Positions 30,140 through 40,297 of a DNA stretch of 64,000 nucleotides are shown here, one piece after another (position 1 is the stretch's first letter; the number at the start of each line of letters is the position of its first letter). The position numbers and the translations under genes were made by a program. Below the pieces are notes generated by a model. It did not search any database, was not told where the DNA came from, and saw only the letters and a list, made by a program, of their open reading frames with translations. Source of the stretch: Kitasatospora atroaurantiaca (GTDB taxonomy: Bacteria > Actinomycetota > Actinomycetes > Streptomycetales > Streptomycetaceae); contig NZ_VIVR01000001.1 of NCBI RefSeq assembly GCF_007828955.1, forward strand, positions 5,518,001-5,582,000. Reading direction: 5' to 3'.

Positions 30140-30688
30140 TCACCTGGTTTTGCGCCACTCCTCGGCCAGCATCGACCAGACCTCCTTGTCGTGCCGGATT
30201 CCGTTGTGGGGGAAGTACTCGCGCAGCACGCCGTCCAGCTGCATGCCCATGCGCTCGGCGACGGCCCGGCTGCGGGCGTTGAGGGTGCTGTTGAACCACT
30301 CGACGCGGTGCATTCCGCGTTCGATCAGTGCGTAGTCGATCAGATGGCGGACGGCGGCGCTGACCAGGCCGCGGCCCTCGCCGGCCGGCTCCGTCCAGAC
30401 GCCGATCTCACAATTGCCCGACGCCGTGTCGAAGTGCACGAACATCACGCCGCCGACCAGCGCGCCGGCGTGCCAGATGCCGAAGATCCGGCCGGTGTCG
30501 GACGCTTGCTTGTCGGCGAAGAGCTGCAGCGTGGCGCGGGCCGACTCGAGGTCGGTGGAGCGGGAGGCCCACGGGATCCAGGGGTCGGTGTTGGGGCGTG
30601 CGCGGTCGATGTGGGCCAGGAACTCGGCAGCCTGCCAGGGTTCGAGCGGGCGCAGCTCGGCGTCCTCGGCGAGCGGTATCGCGTACAC
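30140..30688 (-). CDS. GNAT family acetyltransferase, RimJ/RimL type
   Basis: A 182-aa acetyltransferase of the ribosomal-protein-alanine acetyltransferase type, by the layout LRPLEPWQAAEFLAHI, EIGVWTEPAGEGRGLVS (acetyl-CoA loop) and RVEWFNSTLNARSRAVAERMG. It should acetylate an N-terminal or small amine; the target is unknown. GTG 30688 has GGAGG 4 bases upstream; an in-frame ATG at 30721 lacks a ribosome site and falls beside the palindrome 30724-30733, so I prefer the shorter form. It is divergent from a TetR gene. Confidence 0.8.
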   Translation of the reverse strand: MYAIPLAEDAELRPLEPWQAAEFLAHIDRARPNTDPWIPWASRSTDLESARATLQLFADKQASDTGRIFGIWHAGALVGGVMFVHFDTASGNCEIGVWTEPAGEGRGLVSAAVRHLIDYALIERGMHRVEWFNSTLNARSRAVAERMGMQLDGVLREYFPHNGIRHDKEVWSMLAEEWRKTR

Positions 30689-30720
30689 GGGGCCTCCGTC
30701 GGCGGATCGGGGTAGATACA

Positions 30721-30736
30721 TAACAAACGTTTGGTA
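30721..30736. promoter_or_regulatory. Candidate TetR operator around CAAACGTTTG
   Basis: CAAACGTTTG (30724-30733) is a perfect 10-bp palindrome, extended to 16 bp with one mismatched pair. It lies between the divergent acetyltransferase and TetR starts, close to a TACCAT -10-like box at 30739-30744. Confidence 0.6.
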
Positions 30737-30751
30737 GGTACCATAGCGCCC

Positions 30752-31372
30752 ATGACGCCTGCCCGTGGAGACCATGACGCACGCCGGATCGAGGTCTCGG
30801 AGGCGGTGTGGCGGGTGCTGGCCGAGCGCGGCTTCGGCGGGCTGACCCTGCGCGCGGTGGCCGCCGAGATGAGCGCGACCACCGGGTTGCTCACGCACTA
30901 CTTCCCGAACAAGCGGGCGCTGCTGGCGTACGCGCTGGACGTCCTGGAGCGGCGAACGGCGGACCGCCCGCGCCCCGCCGCCGAGAGCGTGCTGGCCGGC
31001 GGAACGCCAGGTGACGGCGCCGTCGCGGGGTTGGCGATGCTGCGGGCCGTGCTGCTGGACGCCCTGCCGCTCACGCCCGAGAACGCGGCGAGCAACCGGA
31101 TCTGGGTCGGGTCATGGGACGTGGCACTGGCCGATCCGGAGCTGGCGGCCGAGCATGCCGAGCGGTACCGCCGCTCGCGCGAGCGGATCGCCGGGCACGT
31201 CGCCGACGCCCAGCGGCTGGGGGAGCTGTCCCTGGAGAAGCCCGCCGAGGAGGTGGCGGCCGCCGTGCAGGGCTTCGTGCTCGGCCTGGTGGTGCAGGCG
31301 CTCTTCGCGCCCGGGGAGTTCCCCGCGGCTCGGCAGGCCGAGCTGCTGGACGGGTATCTCGCCGCGCTGTGA
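30752..31372 (+). CDS. TetR family transcriptional regulator
   Basis: A 206-aa TetR-type regulator with an N-terminal helix-turn-helix (LTLRAVAAEMSATTGLLTHYF, about residues 28-50) and a C-terminal ligand domain of the TetR_C_6-like kind (RIWVGSWDVALADPEL). ATG 30752 has no Shine-Dalgarno sequence and lies 7 bases after a TACCAT box, so the message may be leaderless. It is divergent from the GNAT gene and probably autoregulated through the palindrome between them. Confidence 0.85.
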   Translation: MTPARGDHDARRIEVSEAVWRVLAERGFGGLTLRAVAAEMSATTGLLTHYFPNKRALLAYALDVLERRTADRPRPAAESVLAGGTPGDGAVAGLAMLRAVLLDALPLTPENAASNRIWVGSWDVALADPELAAEHAERYRRSRERIAGHVADAQRLGELSLEKPAEEVAAAVQGFVLGLVVQALFAPGEFPAARQAELLDGYLAAL

Positions 31373-31406
31373 ACGGCGGCGCCGACGTGCGCCCGGACTG
31401 TGGTGG

Positions 31407-31479
31407 TGCCCCCAGCAGGATTCGAACCTGCGACCTACCGCTTAGAAGGCGGGTGCTCTATCCGCTGAGCTATGGGGGC
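31407..31479 (-). tRNA. tRNA-Arg (anticodon TCT)
   Basis: A 73-base tRNA with a 7-bp acceptor stem (GCCCCCA/TGGGGGC), D arm with AGCTCAGCGGATAGAGC, anticodon loop CTTCTAA and T arm GGTTCGAATCC. The anticodon TCT reads AGA (and AGG by wobble), codons that are rare in this GC-rich genome. CCA is not encoded. It converges on the TetR gene. Confidence 0.96.
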
Positions 31480-32017
31480 ATGACGGGCATCGGCCCGGGA
31501 GGGCGTCGGCCGGCCTGAGGGGTCTGCCGGCGGGGCCTGCCTGCGGGCGCACGGTGGCGACCGGAGCCTGGCCCCGTTGGGTACGGATGGGGTTGGTGTT
31601 CCCCTCGGCCTGTCCGCGGCAGGATGTTCCGGGACAGGATAAGGGTGACCCGATACTCCGCCGGGCCTTCAGCCGTCTTGCCGGGTGTGTCGGCCTCGGT
31701 GGAGCGGTCCGATAATCGCAGGTGGCGGCCGGGCCTGCAGCGGTCTGGCGGCTTCTGGCGCCGGACGTTGTGCAGTCGTTACGGGGCTGTCGCCCCACCC
31801 GTTATGGATTCGGTGCGGAGAATCGCCCGCCGCCCGGGCGGGTGGGGGCGGATATGGGTTCGTTCGGTCGGATGACATGGCCGGATGTGCTCGCCGGCCA
31901 CCCGTACGGGGCTCGGACGCAGGGGCTCGGGGGCCCGAAAGTTGTCATGACCTCGGAGATTCTCTGGTTCTGGGGTAACGAAATCCACCCAGGATTCACT
32001 CCGGTGAGTGATGCGAG
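31480..32017. other. Gene-free gap upstream of the DnaA boxes
   Basis: About 540 bases between tRNA-Arg and the DnaA boxes in front of ssbB. The sequence is somewhat less GC-rich toward 31930-32000. Promoters for the tRNA and for ssbB must be here, but I see no convincing small gene, hairpin terminator or repeat. Confidence 0.5.
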
Positions 32018-32043
32018 TTATCCACAGCCGCGAGTTGTCCACA
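32018..32043 (+). promoter_or_regulatory. Two DnaA boxes upstream of ssbB
   Basis: TTATCCACA (32018-32026) and TTGTCCACA (32035-32043) both match the streptomycete DnaA box TTRTCCACA exactly. They are in the same orientation 17 bp apart, inside a direct repeat GCGAGTTRTCCACAG. They end 98 bases before the ssbB start. Confidence 0.75.
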
Positions 32044-32141
32044 GGATTACCGAATGGCCTGGCGGATATTTTCCTTCACCGGCACTCTCTCCTCACCGCG
32101 GCGATTTCGCTCGGTGATTCCTGATGGACGGAGGGTGTTCC

Positions 32142-32768
32142 GTGAACGAGACCCTGGTGACGATGGTCGGCAATGTCGCTTCGGCGGTGAGCTATGCGCA
32201 AACGCCCGCCGGAGTGCCCGTGGCGAACTTCCGGATGGCGGCGACGGAGCGCCGTTACGACCGGGGTAAAGGCGACTGGGTGGACGGCGACACGAACTGG
32301 GTGACGGTGGTGGCCTGGCGCTGGTTGGCGACCAACGTGGTGAGTTCGGTGAACAAGGGCGACCCGGTGGTCGTCAGCGGCCGACTGCGTATCAGAGAGT
32401 GGGGCGACGAGGACCGGCGGCGCTGCACGGTGGAGATCGACGCGCGGGCCGTCGGTCACGATCTTGCGCGCGGTACCTCGGCCTTCCGCTGGGCGGTACA
32501 GGCCAAACCCGAGCTCGTGGCGGGGCGTTCGGGGCGGGAGGAGGTGCCGGCGCTGCCTGCCGGGTCCTCGGTGGAGCGGGTGCTGCCCGCCGTGGAGCAG
32601 GCGGTGCCCGACTGGATCGTCGCGGCGGTCGAAGCGAGGCGCGCGCCGGAGGCGGCCGGAGCAACCGCACCCGAGGTGGCCGAGGTGTCCGAAGTGGCCT
32701 GCGTTGCGCAGACGGTGGGAGCAGATCGTGAGGACATTGCGCGTACGGACCGTGTCGGCGCCGCTTGA
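32142..32768 (+). CDS. ssbB: Single-stranded DNA-binding protein, SsbB type
   Basis: A 208-aa protein with one N-terminal OB fold (about residues 3-115: TLVTMVGNVAS, ANFRMAATERRY, WVTVVAWRWLATNV, VVVSGRLRIREW). It lacks the acidic C-terminal tip of the main SSB, as does streptomycete SsbB, which has a role in chromosome segregation during sporulation. The C-terminal 70 residues are Ala/Glu/Val-rich with no known fold. GTG 32142 follows GGAGGG by about 8 bases; ATG 32124 upstream is in frame but lacks such a site. Confidence 0.85.
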   Translation: MNETLVTMVGNVASAVSYAQTPAGVPVANFRMAATERRYDRGKGDWVDGDTNWVTVVAWRWLATNVVSSVNKGDPVVVSGRLRIREWGDEDRRRCTVEIDARAVGHDLARGTSAFRWAVQAKPELVAGRSGREEVPALPAGSSVERVLPAVEQAVPDWIVAAVEARRAPEAAGATAPEVAEVSEVACVAQTVGADREDIARTDRVGAA

Positions 32769-33049
32769 GTGAGCGAGGCGCCTTCCCGCGGCACTTCCGG
32801 TCGCCGGGAGTGCAGGGCGGCCAAAGCCTCATGATTGCCCGTGAGAATCTGGTGATCCGTCAACTAGATCCAATGATCACCTGTTTGATAACGATATAGA
32901 TACGGAACTGTCCTGGTTTGGCATGGAGGTTTGCGGGGGCCTGCCGGTCAATAAGATGCGTCTGGTTCACACAAGTGCAGCGGCGCCACAGGGGGTGCCG
33001 CTTTGCAGGCGGGCTGCCATCGGCACGGCCCAGCCCGGAGGGATCATTC

Positions 33050-34420
33050 ATGTTCCACAAGCAGGGGCGGGCTCTCTCCCGCATAGCCACTGTCATGCTC
33101 GCGTCGGGCATGGTCGTGGTCGGCGGTCTCGCAACCGCGGGTGCGGCGGCTGCCGCGAGCCCGAGTGCTACGGGCGCGACCGGGGTGCTGGTGCCCGGTG
33201 TCCGCTACAGCGAGACGATCAAGATCGGCGACAAGACGGTCCAGGGCGGCATCATCCAGCTCAAGACCGACGGCGACAAGCTTCTCGACACCTACTGCAT
33301 CGACCTGTTCAACGGCACCAAGCCGAGCGCGGTCTACCAGGAGACCGGCTGGGAGTCGAGCTCCCTGGCGGGCAAGCCCGAGCAGGCCGGCAAGATCCTC
33401 TGGATCCTGCAGCACTCCTTCCCCAAGGTGAGCGCCGAGCAGCTGGCCAAGGACACCAAGATCGAGGGCCTGTCGAAGGAGGACGCGGCCGCCGGCACCC
33501 AGGCCGCCATCTGGCACTTCTCCGACGGTGCGAACGCCGTCCCGGAGGACGCGGAGGCGCGTCAGCTCACCGACTACCTGATCGGGCACGCGATCAAGCT
33601 GGAGGAGCCGAAGCCGACCCTCACCCTCAACCCCGCGGCGGTCTCGGGCAAGAGCGGCGCTCTGCTCGGCCCGATCACCGTGACCACCAACGGTTCCTCG
33701 GTGGCCCTGGCGCTGGACGAGGCCGGGACGAAGGCCGGCCTGGCCATCACCGACAAGGCGGGCAAGGCGGTCAAGTCCGCCAAGTCCGGTGACCAGATCT
33801 ACGCCAAGGCCCCGGCGGGCGCGAACCCCGGTTCCGCCACCATCAAGGCCACCACCTCCGCCGAGGTGGCGATCGGCCGCGCCTTCACCGGTGTGAACGC
33901 CGAGGGCAAGCACAGCCAGACCCTGATCCTCGCGGGCTCCGAGCCGGTCCCGGCCACCGCGGGCGTCACCGTCAACTGGGCGCCCACCGGCCCGATCCCG
34001 GCCGTGACCGCCAAGGTCGACTGCGTCCAGGGCGCCGTGGTGGTCACCGCGACCAACAATGGCGACCAGGACTACACCTTCACCCTGGCCGGCAAGTCCG
34101 TGACCGTGAAGCCGGGCGCCACCCAGAGCGTCCCGGTCAAGGTCGGCGAGGACCAGCCGTACGACATCACCGTCACCGGCCCCAACGGCTTCAAGCAGCA
34201 GTTCAAGGGCGTCCTGAACTGCAAGACCGACAGCACCACCACCACGCCCACCCCGACCACCGGTACCCCCGGCACCACGACCGGCGGCGGCCTGGCCACC
34301 ACCGGTGGCGGCAGCGAGACCCCGGTGCTGGCCGGTATCGCCGGTGCGCTGGTGATCGCCGGTGGAGCGGCGGTCTTCGCCCTGCGCCGCCGCGGCCGCC
34401 ACAGCCGCACCTCGGCCTGA
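33050..34420 (+). CDS. Cys-Gln thioester bond-forming surface protein, LPXTG-like anchored
   Basis: A 456-aa cell-wall surface protein. Order: signal peptide (residues 1-37), thioester domain (about 45-195) with the Cys in TYCIDLF (Cys 83) and Gln in GTQAAIWHFSDG (Gln 151), beta-sandwich-like repeats, a Thr/Pro/Gly-rich stalk, the sorting motif LATTG (415-419), a membrane segment and a basic tail. In Gram-positive adhesins such domains form an internal thioester that can react covalently with host or matrix amines; here the target would be hyphal, spore or environmental and is unknown. GGAGGG precedes ATG 33050 by 7 bases. It is a lone gene with its own terminator. Confidence 0.9.
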   Translation: MFHKQGRALSRIATVMLASGMVVVGGLATAGAAAAASPSATGATGVLVPGVRYSETIKIGDKTVQGGIIQLKTDGDKLLDTYCIDLFNGTKPSAVYQETGWESSSLAGKPEQAGKILWILQHSFPKVSAEQLAKDTKIEGLSKEDAAAGTQAAIWHFSDGANAVPEDAEARQLTDYLIGHAIKLEEPKPTLTLNPAAVSGKSGALLGPITVTTNGSSVALALDEAGTKAGLAITDKAGKAVKSAKSGDQIYAKAPAGANPGSATIKATTSAEVAIGRAFTGVNAEGKHSQTLILAGSEPVPATAGVTVNWAPTGPIPAVTAKVDCVQGAVVVTATNNGDQDYTFTLAGKSVTVKPGATQSVPVKVGEDQPYDITVTGPNGFKQQFKGVLNCKTDSTTTTPTPTTGTPGTTTGGGLATTGGGSETPVLAGIAGALVIAGGAAVFALRRRGRHSRTSA

Positions 34421-34480
34421 CCCGGCTGACGGTCCGACCTCGCTCTGATGGTCTGACCTCGGGCTGACCGTCCGACCGAC

Positions 34481-34526
34481 CGAGCCGGCCCCGTCCCTCG
34501 CACCCGCGAAGGACGGGGCCGGCTCG
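34481..34526 (+). terminator. Terminator of the surface-protein gene
   Basis: Perfect 16-bp inverted repeat (34481-34496 and 34511-34526) with a 14-base loop, 60 bases after the stop codon. Confidence 0.8.
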
Positions 34527-34635
34527 CGTCGTACGGCGCCCGGTACGGCGACGGCCGTTCGGGAGCCCGGGCGCAGTGCGGCACAATGGAAAGGTTGCAG
34601 CCCGAATACTCACGACGACGCCGGAGCGATCTCAC

Positions 34636-36300
<1,665 letters not shown>

Positions 36301-36367
36301 CGGCTGCGACAGCTGTGACGGCTGAGCTGCGTGCGACCGACAGGTGCACGCAACACCGGCGCAACAA

Positions 36368-36406
36368 CGGCCCGGCAGGCTTCCCCCAGGGCGGTCTGCC
36401 GGGCCG
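36368..36406 (+). terminator. Hairpin after ettA
   Basis: Perfect 11-bp inverted repeat CGGCCCGGCAG/CTGCCGGGCCG with a 17-base loop, 67 bases after the ettA stop codon; probable terminator before the thioesterase gene. Confidence 0.6.
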
Positions 36407-36455
36407 CCGCCCGTAAGTTACCGGCGGAGTTATTCAGAAGTTGAGGAGAACGCCC

Positions 36456-36914
36456 GTGGCACGCCACATCTACGCCTGCCCCCTGCGGTGGTCCGACATG
36501 GACGCCTTCGGGCACGTCAACAACGTGGTCTTCCTGCGCTACCTGGAGGAGGCCCGGATCGACTTCATGTTCACCCAGGCCGCCGAGGCCGGCGCCGGGG
36601 AGTTCGCGGGCGGCTCGGTGGTCGCGCGCCACGAGATCGACTACAAGCGCCCGCTGGTCCACCGGCCCGAGCCGGTGACCATCGAGACCTGGGTCACCAA
36701 GATCGGCGGCGCCTCGCTGACGGTCTCCTACGAGATCAAGGACACCGCCGAGGACGGCACCGAGACGGTCTACGTCCGGGCCTCCACCGTGGTCGTCCCC
36801 TACGACCTGGGCGAGGGCCGGCCGCGCCGGATCAGCCCCGTGGAGAAGGCGTTCCTCATCCGCTTCATGGATGAGCGCAGCATGGCCGAGGTCCCGGCCG
36901 TCGCCGCAGTCTGA
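36456..36914 (+). CDS. Acyl-CoA thioesterase, 4-hydroxybenzoyl-CoA type
   Basis: A 152-aa single hot-dog-fold thioesterase. The catalytic region RWSDMDAFGHVNNVVFLRYLEEARID near residues 11-36 has the conserved Asp and HVNN, and the DYKRPLVHRPEPVTIETWV strand follows. It hydrolyses an acyl-CoA or acyl carrier thioester in the cytosol; the chain preference is unknown. GTG 36456 follows GAGGAG by 7 bases. It lies 34 bases upstream of the next gene, so they probably form an operon. Confidence 0.88.
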   Translation: MARHIYACPLRWSDMDAFGHVNNVVFLRYLEEARIDFMFTQAAEAGAGEFAGGSVVARHEIDYKRPLVHRPEPVTIETWVTKIGGASLTVSYEIKDTAEDGTETVYVRASTVVVPYDLGEGRPRRISPVEKAFLIRFMDERSMAEVPAVAAV

Positions 36915-36948
36915 ACCGCACCGCCCCCACCCCGAGTGAGCTGATCCT

Positions 36949-37644
36949 TTGACCACCACCGCCCATCTCCTGCTCGCCGACGCCGGGGAGGCCGCCGACC
37001 TGTCCGGCTTCCTGGTCCGCCTGCTGCGCTTCGACCGGGCGGCCTCGGTCCGGCTTCAGGCCGTCGCCTCGGTGGTCGAGGGCGAGGGGGTGCTGGCCGT
37101 CTTCGGGCGGCTGCCGCTGGGCGGCTCGGGGGCGCTGGCGGTACGCACGGCGCGGCTGGCCGAGTTCGGCGGCCCCGAGGACCTCACGGTGTCGGCGGGC
37201 CGGCTGCTGGACGCCGTGGACGACGACGCCAACACGGTCGCCCTGCCGGCTCCCGTCACCGGCCCCGCCTGGGCGGGCCTGCTGCCGCCGCGTACCGGCT
37301 GGCAGCTGCTCGCCGAACCGCCGGCGTTCGAGGTGTTCCCGGAGGTGATGGCGGCCGTCCGGGAGTTCAGGGAGCGCAGCGAGGCGGTGCCCGAGCACCA
37401 CCGGACCCGCAGCGTCCTGGACGCCCTCGCGGACGAGATCTGGTCCCGCCCGCTCGCCACCGTGCCGGAACTCCCGCTGCGGGCCGCCCACGCCGCGTAC
37501 GTGATGGGCTTCCTCAAGCCCGCCGTGCCGCTCACCGTCCACAGGGCCGGGGCCTGGCTGCGGTTGAGCGCGCCGACCGGTTCGATCGCCGTGCGCGGCG
37601 TGGCCGCTCCGGGCGCCGGCCTGGGGCTCAGCCCCCTGCGGTGA
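36949..37644 (+). CDS. Conserved actinobacterial protein of unknown function
   Basis: A 231-aa protein, Ala/Val/Leu/Arg-rich, with no recognisable catalytic motif, signal peptide or membrane segment. The start is taken as TTG 36949 because the frame has no early ATG or GTG and the gene follows the thioesterase closely; the ribosome site is poor. It lies next to a truncated haemoglobin gene, with the two genes converging; the 3' ends are 18 bases apart. I do not recognise a function. Confidence 0.65.
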   Translation: MTTTAHLLLADAGEAADLSGFLVRLLRFDRAASVRLQAVASVVEGEGVLAVFGRLPLGGSGALAVRTARLAEFGGPEDLTVSAGRLLDAVDDDANTVALPAPVTGPAWAGLLPPRTGWQLLAEPPAFEVFPEVMAAVREFRERSEAVPEHHRTRSVLDALADEIWSRPLATVPELPLRAAHAAYVMGFLKPAVPLTVHRAGAWLRLSAPTGSIAVRGVAAPGAGLGLSPLR

Positions 37645-37661
37645 TCAGCCGGCCGTGGTGA

Positions 37662-38066
37662 TCAGCCCGCCGTGTTGATCATCGAGGCGGCGGCGTACGT
37701 CAGGTAGTCCCAGAGCTGCTGCTCGGCCTCGGCCGGCAGGTCCAGCCCGTCCACGGCCGTGCGCATGTGCTTGAGCCAGGCGTCGTGGGCGGCGCGGTCC
37801 ACCCTGAACGGAACGTGCCGCATCCGCAGCCGGGGGTGGCCGCGCTCCTCGCTGTACGTGCGCGGGCCGCCCCAGTACTGCATCAGGAACAGGGCCAGCC
37901 GCTCCTCGGCCGGGCCGAGGTCCCCCTCCGGGTACATCGGCCGCAGCAACTCGTCCTCGGCGACGCCCTGGTAGAACAGGTGCACCAGCCGCCGGAAGGT
38001 CGGCTCACCGCCGACCGTGTCGAAGAAGGTCTCCTCGCTGAGCGTGCCACGCCGGATGTCATTCAC
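37662..38066 (-). CDS. glbO: Truncated haemoglobin, group II
   Basis: A 134-aa haem protein of the group II truncated globins. The proximal-His region is HPRLRMRHVPF, preceded by QYWGGPRTYSEERG, and the N-terminal GGEPTFRRLVHLFYQGV is typical of GlbO. Such proteins bind oxygen or take part in NO and peroxide chemistry. The size is normal. It converges on the unknown gene at 36949-37644. Confidence 0.92.
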   Translation of the reverse strand: MNDIRRGTLSEETFFDTVGGEPTFRRLVHLFYQGVAEDELLRPMYPEGDLGPAEERLALFLMQYWGGPRTYSEERGHPRLRMRHVPFRVDRAAHDAWLKHMRTAVDGLDLPAEAEQQLWDYLTYAAASMINTAG

Positions 38067-38162
38067 CCGTCCATGGTCGCAGACGGCCGCAGGGGCCGTA
38101 CACCAGGTCTTTCGGCGTACGACCCCCTGCTCACCCGATCCGTAGACCGGCGTCGGTCGGTC

Positions 38163-39272
38163 CTACGCGTCGTCCCAGCTGAAGAAGCGCCAGGCGATCG
38201 CCGTCATCACGGCGGCGAAGGCCAGCAGTCCGCCCATGGCGGGCAGGGCGTCCATCAGGCCGCCGCCCCGGGTCAGCACCGACTGGGCGGAGGTGACCAG
38301 GTAGCGCAGCGGCAGGAAGCGGGAGAAGGTCTGCAGCCAGTCGGGCGCTCCGTCCAGCGGGAAGAACGCACCGCCGAGGAACGACATCGGCAGCACGATG
38401 ATCTGGTTGATCCCGTTCGCCGCCTCCTCGGTCTTGGCGACCGCGCCCGTGACCAGGCCGATCGACATGAAGGCGATCGTGGAGCAGACCACCAGCGGCA
38501 CGATCAGCCACCAGTCGCCGGTGAGCTTCAGGCCGAAGAACGGCATGGTGGCCACCACCAGGAAGATCGCGGTCTGGGCCAGCGCGACCGCCACGCTCAC
38601 GCCCACCCGCGCGCCGACCACGGCGCCGGCGCTGACCGGTGCCAGCCGGAGCCGGCGGAGCACCCGCTTCTTGCGCCAGTTGACCAGGGTGAACGAGGCG
38701 CCGAACACCGCGCCGGTCGCGATCGCCCAGCCCAGCAGGCCGGGTGTCAGGTACTGGATCGGCTTCAGCGAGTTGTCCTCGACCTGGCTCGGTACCAGCG
38801 TGAAGGCCGGCTCCCGGCCGGAGGCCGCCTGGTTGGCCTGCCGCACCACGGAGTCGATGATGGCCCGTACGCTGCCGCCCTTGACCTGGTCGGCCGCGCT
38901 GAAGCGCAGCACCACCTGGCCGCCCGGGCCCTGCTCGATCAGCCCGTCCAGCTCGCCCTTCTTCACCTTCTGGAGGGCGGCGCTCTCGTCGTCGACCTTG
39001 GTGATGGTGAGGACCTTCTCCAGCTCCGCCCGGCCGTCGCCCTGCACCGAGTCCAGCACCTGCACCTGGCCGACCTGGGCGACCTTCACGTGCGAGGCGC
39101 CGGCGCTCTTGAACAGCACGCCGAAGAGCAGCAGGAACATCAGCGGCATGGCCAGCACGAAGAACAGCGCGGCCTTGTCCCGCAGGAAGCCGACCAGCAT
39201 CACCCGGGAGAGGCTGGCGAACGCGCTGACCCGCTCCTTCTCGGTCCGGTCAGCAGGGGGAGGAGTGCTCAT
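38163..39272 (-). CDS. ABC-2 type exporter permease
   Basis: A 369-aa membrane subunit with one N-terminal membrane segment (residues about 30-50), a large extracytoplasmic loop (about 60-185) and five C-terminal membrane segments, as in ABC-2 drug/lipid exporters. Its start ATG overlaps the stop of the ATPase gene by 4 bases (ATGA), so the two are translationally coupled. Substrate unknown; the family includes antibiotic, daunorubicin-like and lipid exporters. Confidence 0.88.
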   Translation of the reverse strand: MSTPPPADRTEKERVSAFASLSRVMLVGFLRDKAALFFVLAMPLMFLLLFGVLFKSAGASHVKVAQVGQVQVLDSVQGDGRAELEKVLTITKVDDESAALQKVKKGELDGLIEQGPGGQVVLRFSAADQVKGGSVRAIIDSVVRQANQAASGREPAFTLVPSQVEDNSLKPIQYLTPGLLGWAIATGAVFGASFTLVNWRKKRVLRRLRLAPVSAGAVVGARVGVSVAVALAQTAIFLVVATMPFFGLKLTGDWWLIVPLVVCSTIAFMSIGLVTGAVAKTEEAANGINQIIVLPMSFLGGAFFPLDGAPDWLQTFSRFLPLRYLVTSAQSVLTRGGGLMDALPAMGGLLAFAAVMTAIAWRFFSWDDA

Positions 39273-40186
39273 GCGCGGTACTCCCGTCCGGTCAGCTGGA
39301 GGAAGACGTCCTCCAGGGTGGCTCCGCGCACCTCGAGTCCGCGCAGGGCGCCCTGCTCCGCCAGTACGGAGAGCACCGGGGCCGGGGCGCGGGTCGAGAC
39401 GGCGAGTGAGACCCCGTCGTCCTCCAGGTTGGTGATCTCGGCGCCGGCGGCGGTGAACAGCGCGCGGGCCGAGTCCGCGGTCAGCAGGCCTGACTCGACG
39501 CTCACCCGCACGGTGTCGTCGATCTCGCGGACCAGCGCCGCCGGGGCGCCCGTCCGCAGCACCTTGCCGTGGTCCATCACCGAGACCCGGTCGCAGAGCA
39601 CCTCGGCCTCGTCGAGGTAGTGGGTGGTCAGCACGACCGTACGGCCTTCGGAGTTGATGTCCCGGAGCAGGTCCCAGAGGTTGCGGCGGGCCTGCGGGTC
39701 GAGGCCGGTGGTCGGCTCGTCCAGGAAGACCAGCTCCGGGTCGTGGGCCAGGGCGCAGGCGATGGAGAGCCGCTGCGCCTGGCCGCCGGACATCTGGTCG
39801 GTCAGCACGGACGCGGAGTCGGCCAGGCCGACCCGCTCCAGCATCGCATCGGCGCGCTTGGGGCCGACGCCGTAGAAGGAGGCGAAGGTGCGGATGGTCT
39901 CACGGGCCGTCAGCTTCACGAAGAAGGCCGAGGCCTGGAACTGCACGCCGATGCGCGGCAGCAGCTTGGTGTTGCGCGGCCAGGGGGCCATCCCCAGCAG
40001 CTCGACGCGGCCCTCGTCGGGCTCGCGGATCCCCTCCAGGATCTCCAGAGTGGTGGTCTTACCGGCCCCGTTGGGCCCAAGAATTCCGTAGAACTCGCCA
40101 GTCTCGACGGTGAGTGACACCCCGTCGACGGCCTGGACATCCCCGTACCGCTTCCGGATCACGTCAGCGGTTATTGCTGCAGTCAT
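39269..40186 (-). CDS. ABC transporter ATP-binding protein, drug-export type
   Basis: A 305-aa ATPase paired with the permease downstream. Visible are Walker A GPNGAGKTT, the Q-loop region, signature SGGQAQRL, Walker B ELVFLDEPTTGLD and the H-loop TTHYLDEAE, followed by a DUF4162-like C-terminal domain of the DrrA type. ATG 40186 is preferred; an in-frame GTG at 40198 is possible. Neither has a strong ribosome site, so the message may be leaderless. It is the first gene of its unit, downstream of the FHA gene hairpin. Confidence 0.9.
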   Translation of the reverse strand: MTAAITADVIRKRYGDVQAVDGVSLTVETGEFYGILGPNGAGKTTTLEILEGIREPDEGRVELLGMAPWPRNTKLLPRIGVQFQASAFFVKLTARETIRTFASFYGVGPKRADAMLERVGLADSASVLTDQMSGGQAQRLSIACALAHDPELVFLDEPTTGLDPQARRNLWDLLRDINSEGRTVVLTTHYLDEAEVLCDRVSVMDHGKVLRTGAPAALVREIDDTVRVSVESGLLTADSARALFTAAGAEITNLEDDGVSLAVSTRAPAPVLSVLAEQGALRGLEVRGATLEDVFLQLTGREYRA

Positions 40187-40265
40187 GCCCACAGACACTA
40201 GGGCTTGGTGAGGGTCCCGTGCGAGTCTCTGTGCGAATCTTGAGGATTGCCGGACGGGCCGTGGA

Positions 40266-40288
40266 GGCCGGGCCGCGAGGGCCCGGCC
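40266..40288 (-). terminator. Hairpin at the end of the pknG-type operon
   Basis: 9-bp inverted repeat GGCCGGGCC/GGCCCGGCC with a 5-base loop, starting 9 bases after the FHA gene stop codon. Plausible terminator for the seven-gene operon. Confidence 0.5.
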
Positions 40289-40297
40289 GACGGTCCG

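Noticed and set aside
31407..31479. tRNA-Arg as an integration site of a mobile element
   Set aside because: No integrase gene and no repeated tRNA 3' end could be seen on either side.
32018..32043. Replication origin
   Set aside because: Only two DnaA boxes are present, with no dnaA, dnaN or AT-rich unwinding region nearby; a regulatory role at ssbB is more likely.
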